Assembly (NCBI GenBank): GCA_001797695.1
Contig: MGQD01000067.1
Coordinates: forward strand, 15,316 to 21,114
Length of the DNA: 5,799 bases
Reading direction: 5' to 3'
Origin: Deltaproteobacteria bacterium RBG_13_49_15
GTDB taxonomy: Bacteria; Desulfobacterota; Desulfobacteria; Desulfobacterales; UBA2156
Shown here: piece by piece, positions 1 to 5,799 of the stretch
How positions within the stretch are numbered: the first letter of the stretch is position 1
Layout: each line of letters starts with the position of its first letter
Notes under the pieces: model-generated
Seen by the model: only the letters and a program-made list of their open reading frames with translations
Databases searched by the model: none
Told to the model about the DNA's origin: nothing
Position numbers and translations under genes: made by a program

Positions 1-881
1 GATTCCTGGTTTTGCCGCTTCTGGTCAATACCTACTGGCAAAAGGTGCTCCTGTCGGTTGCGGTTTTCGCCCTTTTGGCCATTAGTTGGGACATCCTGGC
101 GCAAAGCGGAATGATCTCCCTGGGTCAGGCCCTTTTTTTCGGCATGGGTGCGTATTGCTCAGGCATCATGAACCATTATTTTGGCTGGCCCCCTTTGATT
201 TGCCTGCCGCTGGCAACCGTATTCGGCGCTTTGATCTGCACGGTGTCGCTTTTACCGGTGCTGAGGCTTCGCGGTATCTATTTTTCGATGGTCACCCTGA
301 TCATCCCGTTGATGCTGGTCCGTATCGTGGAGGCCACAAAGATTTTTGGAGGAACCGAAGGACTTAGCGGCATCGATCCTCTCTTTTCCAAGTGGATCGA
401 ACTGTATCTGATCATGGCGGCGCTCCTTGGAGCTCTATTCGGATTCAGACGAATGATGACCTCCGATTATGGGCTCGTGATGAAAGGGATCAGGGATAAC
501 GATCGATCCGTCATTAATGCCGGCATCAACATCTACTGGTTTAAAGCCCAGGCTCTTTTTATTTCGAGCTGTGTCGGGGCTTTTTCCGGCGCATTCATGA
601 CCCATGTATACATGTTCGTCGGCATGCCGGTCTTCGCCCTGGATTATTCGATCCTGCCTATTGCCGCTGCGGTTGTGGGAGGGCCCGGAACGCTCGCCGG
701 GGCAACTCTGGGCGCCTGTATCCTTGTCCCCCTTTCGGAGATCCTCAGAGGGATTGGAGGCTTGAGGATCGTGTTGTATGGCCTTTTTTTGGTCATTTTT
801 ATCGTCGGACTCCCCGAAGGGATTTTTCACTATATCCAGAGAAAATACCACCAGTTCGAACGATGGGTGGAGGTCGAATGA
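1..881 (+). CDS. livM: LivM-type ABC transporter permease, 5' end outside the window
   Basis: This is an inner-membrane permease of the branched-chain amino acid/HAAT family (LivM side of the LivH-LivM pair). The reading frame is open to the left edge (codons TTC CTG GTT precede the TTG at 12), and no ribosome binding site is visible before that TTG, so I treat it as missing a short N-terminal piece (family members are usually about 290-330 residues). Counting from the TTG at 12, about eight hydrophobic segments are seen, near residues 10-30, 33-55, 60-82, 88-106, 128-146, 178-200, 210-242 and 250-272. The family's N-terminal GMISLGQALFFGMGAY block and the cytoplasmic coupling loop VVGGPGTLAGATLGA (residues 221-235), which contacts the ATPases, are both clear. 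The C-terminal tail after the last helix is polar and aromatic. It is followed directly by livG with a one-base overlap (or four bases for the alternative livG start). The family call is secure; the cargo is not, and the downstream enzymes suggest a carboxylic acid. Confidence 0.93.
   Translation, partial: FLVLPLLVNTYWQKVLLSVAVFALLAISWDILAQSGMISLGQALFFGMGAYCSGIMNHYFGWPPLICLPLATVFGALICTVSLLPVLRLRGIYFSMVTLIIPLMLVRIVEATKIFGGTEGLSGIDPLFSKWIELYLIMAALLGALFGFRRMMTSDYGLVMKGIRDNDRSVINAGINIYWFKAQALFISSCVGAFSGAFMTHVYMFVGMPVFALDYSILPIAAAVVGGPGTLAGATLGACILVPLSEILRGIGGLRIVLYGLFLVIFIVGLPEGIFHYIQRKYHQFERWVEVE
869..873 (+). promoter_or_regulatory. Shine-Dalgarno site for livG, inside the end of livM
   Basis: GGAGG lies 7 bases before the ATG at 881 and 4 bases before the ATG at 878. 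The spacing favours 881 (or 878) over the longer open frame that begins at 863, where the start would lie upstream of this site. The site sits within the last codons of livM, so livG translation is probably coupled to livM. Confidence 0.7.
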
Positions 882-1630
882 TGGGCCCGGAACCGTTTTT
901 GAAGGTCGTTTCACTTTCAAAAAATTTTGGCGGGATTCAAGCCATCAACAGCCTTAGCTTCGACCTTATCAAAGGTGAGTTGCTAGGGTTGATCGGCCCA
1001 AACGGTTCCGGGAAGACAACTGCCGTCAATCTGATTACCGGATTTGTCAAGCCGAGTGAAGGGGAAGTCATTTATCAGGGAAAAAACATTACATCTATGC
1101 CCCCTCATAAAATCGTTCGCCTGGGGATTACACGAACATTCCAAATGGTCAAACCGTTTTATCAGCTACCTGCTTTTAAAAACATGATCATCCCTTTGTA
1201 TTCCCCCAGGGTCAAGAAGATGAAGGGCGGTAAATATGGAGACCGGGACGCCGTGGCCCTTGACCTTCTGGAAGAGGTCGGCTTCGAACGGGATTCCATG
1301 GTGGCTTTTAAAAGCGCCGGGGCGCTCCCCCAGGGTTATCTCAAACGCCTCGAACTGGCCAAATCGATCGCCTTGAATCCTGACTTAATGATCCTGGACG
1401 AGCTTTTTTCAGGTTTAAGCCTGGCCGAGGTGGCCGGAATTGTTCCCATTATTGAAAAGATGAGGCTTCAGGGGAAGACCATCATTATGATCGAGCACCG
1501 TTTAAAAGAGCTTTTTCGAATCGCCGACCGGATCATCGTTTTAAATTACGGGCAAAAGATCGCAGAAGGAAAATCCGGCGAGGTGATGGAAAGCACTGAG
1601 GTAAAGAAGGCGTATTTAGGGGCGGAATAA
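881..1630 (+). CDS. livG: LivG-type ABC transporter ATP-binding protein with variant signature motif
   Basis: This is a cytoplasmic ATPase subunit that would power the LivM-containing importer. In the 249-residue form: Walker A GPNGSGKT at 39-46, Q-loop glutamine Q88 in RTFQMVKPF, Walker B LMILDE at 169-174, and switch histidine H206 in MIEH. The C-terminal stretch ending in VKKAYLGAE matches the usual LivG ending (xxAYLG). The ABC signature reads ALPQGYLKRLELA (148-160) instead of LSGGQ; a proline in place of the serine is common in LivG proteins, but the Q and Y around the glycine differ from the usual LPYGxQ form. Walker B is followed by Leu rather than the common Pro. Start choice: the frame is open from 863, but GGAGG at 869-873 points to 881 or 878. 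Length is typical of LivG (about 250). It overlaps livM by one base and is followed 45 bp later by livF. Confidence 0.93.
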   Translation: MGPEPFLKVVSLSKNFGGIQAINSLSFDLIKGELLGLIGPNGSGKTTAVNLITGFVKPSEGEVIYQGKNITSMPPHKIVRLGITRTFQMVKPFYQLPAFKNMIIPLYSPRVKKMKGGKYGDRDAVALDLLEEVGFERDSMVAFKSAGALPQGYLKRLELAKSIALNPDLMILDELFSGLSLAEVAGIVPIIEKMRLQGKTIIMIEHRLKELFRIADRIIVLNYGQKIAEGKSGEVMESTEVKKAYLGAE

Positions 1631-1675
1631 ACGGTCGGTCAACCGGGAGACTGGAAAACAGGCAAACTGAAACCG

Positions 1676-2425
1676 ATGTTATTGGAAGTTAAAAATTTAA
1701 TGGTATTTTTTGAAAATGCGCTGGCCATCAACGATCTCAGCATCGAGTTGAATGAAGGGGAATTGGTGGGGGTCATCGGCTCCAACAGCGCCGGAAAGAC
1801 CACGTTGATGAACGCCCTTTCCGGACTGATCATCCATATGCGTATCAAGGAAAAGCGGCGCGGCGGAGAGCGCATCACGATTTACGGAAAGATCCTTTTC
1901 AACGGTGAAGACATCACTGAAACCAGCCCAAGCGAGCGGGTTAAAAAGGGAATCGTTCTGTCCAGGGAGCGCCATCCGGTTTTTCCGGAAAGCAGCGTCC
2001 TTGAGAATTTAAAAATTGCCGGATATCTTAAAAACCGATCCGAAATTGAAAAAGGCGTTTTACAGGCATTTGAGATTTTTCCGCCTTTATTTCACCTTAA
2101 ACATCGCAAAGCCGGTTTTTTAAGTGGCGGAGAACAGCAGATGCTGGCCATCGGAATGGCTCTGGTGGTGGGGCCGAAACTTCTACTCCTCGACGAACCC
2201 CTTCTGGGCTTAAGCCCGATAATGCAGCGAACGCTGGTGGATGCCATTGTCAAATTGAGAACGGAAGTCGGTGCAACCATATTGCTGAGTGAACAGTTCG
2301 CCAGACCGGTATTGCCGGTGATCGACCGGGGATATGTGGTTGAAAACGGGATGCTGGCCATGTTTGGAACCGGGAAGGAACTTATGGATAACCCGGAGGT
2401 CAAATCCGCCTATTTCGGCATTTAG
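1676..2425 (+). CDS. livF: LivF-type ABC transporter ATP-binding protein with an inserted basic loop
   Basis: This is the second ATPase of the importer, expected to form a heterodimer with LivG under the LivH/LivM permeases. Walker A is GSNSAGKT (35-42), signature LSGGEQQ (149-155), Walker B LLLLDEP (169-175), followed by LLGLSP as D-loop. The switch histidine is replaced by Q207 in SEQF, which is normal for LivF (usually VEQN). The ending VKSAYFGI matches the LivF ending. At 249 residues it is longer than E. coli LivF (237), and the extra length lies after the Walker A helix: residues about 54-69 are rich in Arg/Lys and have no counterpart in ordinary LivF. The Q-loop region reads SRERHPVF in place of the usual VPEGRxVF. 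The ATG at 1676 gives the standard MLxEVKNL start. It has no good Shine-Dalgarno (GGGAGA lies about 25 bases upstream), so it probably depends on coupling to livG. The 45-bp gap stays in the same frame as both genes. Confidence 0.93.
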   Translation: MLLEVKNLMVFFENALAINDLSIELNEGELVGVIGSNSAGKTTLMNALSGLIIHMRIKEKRRGGERITIYGKILFNGEDITETSPSERVKKGIVLSRERHPVFPESSVLENLKIAGYLKNRSEIEKGVLQAFEIFPPLFHLKHRKAGFLSGGEQQMLAIGMALVVGPKLLLLDEPLLGLSPIMQRTLVDAIVKLRTEVGATILLSEQFARPVLPVIDRGYVVENGMLAMFGTGKELMDNPEVKSAYFGI

Positions 2426-2428
2426 ATA

Positions 2429-4078
2429 ATGGTTATGATAGACTTTGAAACGCAGCCTATTTATTCAATCTTTGCTGAAACGGCAAAGCGCCGGAAGGAT
2501 AAGACCGCCGTTTTCTATTTGGGGACCGGTTTTTCTTATGGACAAGTCATGGATCTTGCCGAACGGTTTGCAGCGGCATTGGTCGAGTTAGGGATCGGGT
2601 CCGGTCAGAGGGTAATGCTCTATATTCCCAACAGCATTCAGTGGGTGGTCGCGTGGCTGGGCTCCCAGCGGATCGGAGCTGTGCCGGTACCTATTACGCC
2701 GATCTACACGCCGCATGACCTGAGTTATATTGCGTCCGATTCCGGGGCTGAGTGCATCGTCTGCTCGGATACGAATTTCGGATATGTCTCCCAGGTGCTT
2801 TCCAAAACCGACCTCAAAACGGTCATTGTATCAAATATGGTCGATCTTTTACCGGCCTGGAAACGCGCTTTCGGATTTCTTTTCAATGTCGTGCCGAGAG
2901 GGAAGGTCGGCTGGGATGGCCGGGTCTATCCGATACGGAGATTGCTGTCGAAGCATTCCCATTATGCAGGAGGATTGCCTGAACCCGGAATTGGAGGCTC
3001 GAATACGGCGGAAGTCCTCTATACCGGCGGCACCACAAAGTTTCCGAAAGGGGTTCCGATTTCGCATGCCCTTTTTCTGGTGTCGGCAGATGAACAGATT
3101 CATATCAGCGATACTCTTTTTCCGGCAGAGGAAAACGTCATCATGGGGAATGCCCCTCTATTTCATATCTTGGGGCAAACCTGCAGCCTGGCGGCGCTTT
3201 TCACCGGAGGCTCTCTGATTATTCAACCCCGCGTCAACCTGGATGCTGCGTTCGATTCGATTCAGCGGTTTAAAGCCAAAACCATGATCGGCGTTCCGAT
3301 GCTCTACCGCATGATACTGGAACATCCACGGCTCGAGCAGTATGACCTGAGTTCCATCGAATACTACTTCAGCGGCGGGGATGTGCTTCCTGTTGAAACC
3401 GGGAAACGCTGGAAGGAGAAATTCGGGAGGGTGATTCACCAGGGTTATGGCGCCACCGAAACATGCGGGGGGGTGGCCATGTGTCCTGTTGATCGTGAAC
3501 ATCCTGCCAAAAGCGTGGGACTTGTTGTGCCTAGCAAAACGGTCCGGATCGCAGATCCGGCGACTCTGGGACCTGTCGGTCCTGGAGAGGCAGGGGAACT
3601 TCTGGTCTCTTCAAGATATATGGCTAAAGCCTATCTCAACAAGCCCGAGGAATCCGCTGCGTCGTTTGTCGAACAGGACGGCCGGATATGGTACCGCACC
3701 GCCGATATCATGTCCATGGACGGCGACGGATTTCTTTTTTTTGTGGATCGCACGGTGGATACCATAAAGCATAAAGGATACCGGATTTCCGCATCTGAAA
3801 TCGAAACCTTGCTCCAGGAGCATCCGGCCGTTGTGGCATCCTGCGTGGTGGGAGTCCCTGACGAAAAGGTTGGGGAGCGGATCAAGGCCTATGTGGTGCT
3901 TAAAGAAGATGTGAAAGGGATCACCGGATACGACCTCATCAAGTGGTGCCGGAAAAGTCTGGTTTCATATAAAGTGCCGCATTATATCGAATTTCGGGAT
4001 ATGCTGCCGAAATCAAAGGTCGGTAAGCTGCTGCGAAGAGAAATCCGTAGCGAAGAAAAAAGGAGGAGTGCGATCTGA
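2429..4078 (+). CDS. AMP-forming acyl-CoA synthetase (long-chain fatty acid/organic acid CoA ligase-like)
   Basis: This is a 549-residue cytoplasmic or membrane-associated enzyme of the ANL superfamily, which activates a carboxylic acid with ATP to an acyl-adenylate and then to the CoA thioester. Motifs in order: the P-loop YTGGTTKFPKG at 198-208 (FadD-like TGG start, but Lys204 where most members have Gly), YGATE at 340-344, the ribose-binding Asp426 in RTADIM, hinge-region VDR at 439-441, the A8 loop around DTIKHKGYRIS, and the C-terminal catalytic lysine, most likely Lys533 in PKSKVGK. Both the large N-terminal domain and the small mobile domain are therefore complete. Length is normal. 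It starts three bases after the livF stop (TAG ATA ATG) with no visible Shine-Dalgarno, which suggests termination-reinitiation; an ATG at 2435 is an alternative. It overlaps the next gene by one base. Substrate chain length or ring structure cannot be told; the neighbouring importer suggests an acid taken up from outside. Confidence 0.92.
   Translation: MVMIDFETQPIYSIFAETAKRRKDKTAVFYLGTGFSYGQVMDLAERFAAALVELGIGSGQRVMLYIPNSIQWVVAWLGSQRIGAVPVPITPIYTPHDLSYIASDSGAECIVCSDTNFGYVSQVLSKTDLKTVIVSNMVDLLPAWKRAFGFLFNVVPRGKVGWDGRVYPIRRLLSKHSHYAGGLPEPGIGGSNTAEVLYTGGTTKFPKGVPISHALFLVSADEQIHISDTLFPAEENVIMGNAPLFHILGQTCSLAALFTGGSLIIQPRVNLDAAFDSIQRFKAKTMIGVPMLYRMILEHPRLEQYDLSSIEYYFSGGDVLPVETGKRWKEKFGRVIHQGYGATETCGGVAMCPVDREHPAKSVGLVVPSKTVRIADPATLGPVGPGEAGELLVSSRYMAKAYLNKPEESAASFVEQDGRIWYRTADIMSMDGDGFLFFVDRTVDTIKHKGYRISASEIETLLQEHPAVVASCVVGVPDEKVGERIKAYVVLKEDVKGITGYDLIKWCRKSLVSYKVPHYIEFRDMLPKSKVGKLLRREIRSEEKRRSAI
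3544..3560 (+). repeat. Perfect 7-bp inverted repeat inside the ligase gene
   Basis: CCGGATC, three bases (GCA), then GATCCGG form a perfect inverted repeat. A second, weaker one (GGACC, four bases, GGTCC) follows at 3569-3582. Both lie in coding sequence for the linker before the last part of the large domain (residues about 372-385). No T-run follows, so neither looks like a terminator. They may have no role beyond codon choice in a GC-rich stretch. Confidence 0.4.
4061..4068 (+). promoter_or_regulatory. Shine-Dalgarno site for the acyl-CoA dehydrogenase
   Basis: AGGAGGAG ends 9 bases before the ATG at 4078, inside the final codons of the ligase gene. This is a strong site, unlike those of livF and the ligase, and together with the TGATG stop-start overlap it fixes the dehydrogenase start. 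Confidence 0.8.
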
Positions 4079-5220
4079 TGAATTTTGAGCTGACCAAGGA
4101 GCAGAAGGGTATTCAAAAAGCGGCTCGTGAATTTGCCGGAAAAGAATTCACCGATAAAGCGGTAGGATTTGATCGGGAGGAGCGGTTTGATCTTTCGATC
4201 TGGAAAAAGGCGTGCGATCTTGGATTCGTAGGCGTGTTTATTGATGAACAATATGGAGGGGCCGGATACGGTTTTTTCGAACATTGCCTGATCGCAGAAG
4301 AGTTCTGGGCCGCTGACCCCGGCATTGGGGCGGCTGTTCTTTCGGCGTCCTTCGGCTCCGAACTGCTCATTCTTTTCGGAACGGAAGAACAAAAAAAGCT
4401 CGTGCTTCCGCAGATCGTTTCGGGTGAAGCCATGATCGGAACCGCCATTACGGAACCGGATGCCGGAAGCGACGTTACCGCCGCCATCACCGCCGCTGTT
4501 GAAGAGGGAAGCGAATGGGTGATTAACGGATCGAAAATGTTTATCACAAACGGAACTCTGGCCAAATACATGTTGGTGTTTTGCCTGACCGATCCGGAGA
4601 ACCCGTCCCGTCACGGCCGTCACAGCTTTATCATGGTCCCGAGCAATACTATGGGGTTTAAAGCGACCAAACTTCACGGCAAAATGGGAATTCGGGCATC
4701 CGATACAGCGGAGATATCCTTAAAAGACATTCGGGTTCCTTTGCAAAATCTTGTGGGGAAAAAAGGAGAGGGATTTCACGAGTTGATGGCCTTTTTCAAC
4801 AGGACGCGGCTTCACATCTGTGCTCAGGCCGTTGGACTTGCACGGGCAGCCCTCGAGGAAGCGGTCCGTCATACGAAGAGCAGGCGCCAGTTCGGCCAGA
4901 CGCTGGCTTCATTTCAGGCCATTCAGTTTAAGATTGCTGAAATGGCGACTTGGATTCGGGCTGCTCGAAACCTTTATTACGAAGCTGCCTGGAGGACGGA
5001 CGAGGGAAAACTCGATCATGCTTTGGTGGCTATGGCCAAATGGTTCAGCGCACAAATCGCGGTTCGCTGTGCCGATGAAGCGCTTCAGATGCACGGCGGA
5101 TATGGTTACATCGATGAATATAAGGTCCAGCGCCTCTATCGGGACGCCAAGATCCTCGAGATTTACGAGGGGACCAAGGAAATGGAAAAGGTCATCATCG
5201 CCAGATCTCTGCTGGGGTAG
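4078..5220 (+). CDS. Acyl-CoA dehydrogenase (FAD-dependent, short/medium-chain type)
   Basis: This is a 380-residue soluble flavoenzyme that removes two hydrogens from an acyl-CoA to give the 2,3-enoyl-CoA; members pass electrons to electron-transferring flavoprotein. All three acyl-CoA dehydrogenase domains are present. Seen in order: the N-terminal helical domain starting MNFELTKEQKGIQKAAREFA, AITEPDAGSD (123-132) and GSKMFITNG (151-159) of the FAD/substrate-binding beta domain, KMGIRASDTAEI just after it, the FAD-contacting SRRQFGQ (268-274), MHGGYGY (338-344) and IYEGT (362-366). Glu364 is in the position of the catalytic base used by short- and medium-chain enzymes. Length is typical. 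The start is fixed by AGGAGGAG at 4061-4068 and a one-base overlap with the ligase. The ligase presumably makes its substrate or a precursor of it. Relatives include short-chain, glutaryl-CoA and cyclic acyl-CoA dehydrogenases; I cannot tell these apart by eye. Confidence 0.94.
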   Translation: MNFELTKEQKGIQKAAREFAGKEFTDKAVGFDREERFDLSIWKKACDLGFVGVFIDEQYGGAGYGFFEHCLIAEEFWAADPGIGAAVLSASFGSELLILFGTEEQKKLVLPQIVSGEAMIGTAITEPDAGSDVTAAITAAVEEGSEWVINGSKMFITNGTLAKYMLVFCLTDPENPSRHGRHSFIMVPSNTMGFKATKLHGKMGIRASDTAEISLKDIRVPLQNLVGKKGEGFHELMAFFNRTRLHICAQAVGLARAALEEAVRHTKSRRQFGQTLASFQAIQFKIAEMATWIRAARNLYYEAAWRTDEGKLDHALVAMAKWFSAQIAVRCADEALQMHGGYGYIDEYKVQRLYRDAKILEIYEGTKEMEKVIIARSLLG

Positions 5221-5235
5221 CGGCCTATCCACGGA

Positions 5236-5739
5236 CTAGAAAGGCCAGAAGCTGTTGTCATTCCAAATTGTTTCGGTCAGCTCACGATCGATTTTTGACA
5301 GCATTTCCAGGTGTTCGGTTTCCCATTGAGCCAGCCATCGGTATAAGGCTTTTTCTTGGGGGTCTTTCGCGGTCTTTCCTCTTTCGGAGTAGAGCCGGAT
5401 AGCGCGTTCCTCCATGGACATGGCTGCGGATACGGCTGCGGCCTCAAATGATGCGGCGTTAATTTTTTTTGTGATATCATCGGTGAAAACCGATGAAGCG
5501 ATCCGTTCCCCCGGTTTTTCGATAGAACACTTCGAATTAAATCTCCCGTTGTCGTTGAAAGTTTTGAATTGGTCGGACAACAGCCGAATGTGCTGTTCTT
5601 CTTCATCTGCCATCATCTGGAAGAATTCCCTGGTGGGTTTATTCTTTGTTTGTTGAGCCACCTTTCCATAAAACGCCTTTCCCCGTTTTTCCAGCAAAAT
5701 TGCATTTTTCAGTATCTCCACCGACCTACTTTCTTTCAT
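5236..5739 (-). CDS. Rubrerythrin-like/ferritin-like diiron protein without rubredoxin domain
   Basis: This 167-residue protein is a four-helix-bundle ferritin-like protein. It shows two copies of the diiron half-site with identical spacing: E17, E47 and H50 in the first pair of helices and E110, E140 and H143 in the second, each offset by exactly 93 residues; Y24 and Y117 also correspond. That pattern is typical of the rubrerythrin/erythrin family, which reduces peroxide or stores iron in anaerobes. There is no CxxC pair and only one cysteine (C71), so the rubredoxin electron-transfer domain of classical rubrerythrin is absent. The middle segment (about 58-95) between the helix pairs is a linker of low similarity to anything I recognise. 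The tail ends in aromatic residues (FWPF). It has its own strong ribosome binding site and is convergent with the operon, so it is a separate transcription unit. A role in oxidative stress is inferred from the family; a purely iron-handling or regulatory role is possible. Confidence 0.87.
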   Translation of the reverse strand: MKESRSVEILKNAILLEKRGKAFYGKVAQQTKNKPTREFFQMMADEEEQHIRLLSDQFKTFNDNGRFNSKCSIEKPGERIASSVFTDDITKKINAASFEAAAVSAAMSMEERAIRLYSERGKTAKDPQEKALYRWLAQWETEHLEMLSKIDRELTETIWNDNSFWPF

Positions 5740-5744
5740 AGGAA

Positions 5745-5751
5745 CCTCCTC
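5745..5751 (-). promoter_or_regulatory. Shine-Dalgarno site for the rubrerythrin-like gene
   Basis: Read on the minus strand, GAGGAGG lies five bases before the ATG at 5739. This is close to a perfect match to the anti-Shine-Dalgarno sequence and fixes the start. The remaining bases to the right edge (5752-5799) probably hold the promoter, but no convincing -35/-10 pair could be picked. Confidence 0.85.
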
Positions 5752-5799
5752 TGTAAAATGGATTTCAAATCATTGCCACTTCGATGCCGACCTGCCTGA

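Noticed and set aside
863..880. Longer N-terminus for LivG starting at the ATG at 863
   Set aside because: It would add a Gly-rich MGGGRM leader not expected in the family, and GGAGG at 869-873 is correctly placed for 881 (or 878).
435..920. Open frame of 161 codons on the minus strand opposite livM
   Set aside because: Composition is low-complexity and polar, as expected for the complement of a membrane protein gene; no domain seen and it overlaps a clear livM.
2716..2727. Twelve-base direct repeat (ATGACCTGAGTT) also found at about 3342-3353
   Set aside because: Both copies encode ordinary Asp-Leu-Ser stretches in the ligase; two copies of this length in different structural contexts look like chance.
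3735..3742. Run of eight T (also runs of seven T near 784-790 and of A near 4390) as possible slippery or frameshift sites
   Set aside because: The reading frames continue unbroken through each run with family motifs on both sides, so there is no evidence of a frameshift.
3982..4677. Long open frame (231 codons) on the minus strand across the ligase/dehydrogenase junction
   Set aside because: It lies opposite two genes with complete family motifs, has no recognisable domain and no good ribosome binding site was evident; it is explained as a by-product of codon bias on the other strand.
5752..5799. Possible promoter for the diiron gene (TTGAAA followed by an AT-rich stretch on the minus strand)
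   Set aside because: No -10 hexamer at a 16-18 base spacing could be found in the short region available; the promoter may lie partly outside the window.

Overview
The window (5,799 bp) looks like chromosomal DNA from an anaerobic or microaerophilic bacterium. The combination of a LivMGF-type transporter, an AMP-forming acyl-CoA ligase and an acyl-CoA dehydrogenase, next to a rubrerythrin-like diiron protein, recalls carboxylic-acid-degrading Desulfobacterota (sulfate reducers or syntrophs). That taxonomic guess rests on gene content and style of the proteins only; there is no marker gene here.

Layout. Five genes run on the plus strand as one tightly packed operon that began before the left edge: livM (permease, 5' end missing; to 881), livG (ATPase, 881-1630), livF (ATPase, 1676-2425), an acyl-CoA synthetase (2429-4078) and an acyl-CoA dehydrogenase (4078-5220). 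Junctions are an overlap of one base (livM/livG), 45 bp, 3 bp, and an overlap of one base (ligase/dehydrogenase). Facing them on the minus strand is a ferritin-like/rubrerythrin-like gene (5236-5739), whose stop codon lies only 15 bp from the dehydrogenase stop. The last 60 bases hold its ribosome binding site and probably its promoter. No gap exceeds 60 bp; no RNA gene, mobile element, CRISPR or attachment site was seen.

How the genes fit together. The transporter belongs to the hydrophobic amino acid transporter (HAAT, LivHMGF) family, but its gene is followed by an enzyme that would activate a carboxylic acid to its CoA thioester and one that would introduce the alpha,beta double bond. The simplest reading is an uptake-activation-oxidation module for an organic acid (aliphatic, branched or aromatic-derived) rather than an amino acid importer. 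The partner permease LivH and the periplasmic binding protein are not in the window and are expected upstream. The substrate cannot be read from the sequence.

The clearest departures from textbook family members are a 12-16 residue basic insertion in LivF, a non-canonical ABC signature in LivG, and a Lys in place of the usual Gly in the ligase P-loop. I did not find a convincing wholly new system; the most interesting object is the substrate-unknown transporter/ligase/dehydrogenase operon.
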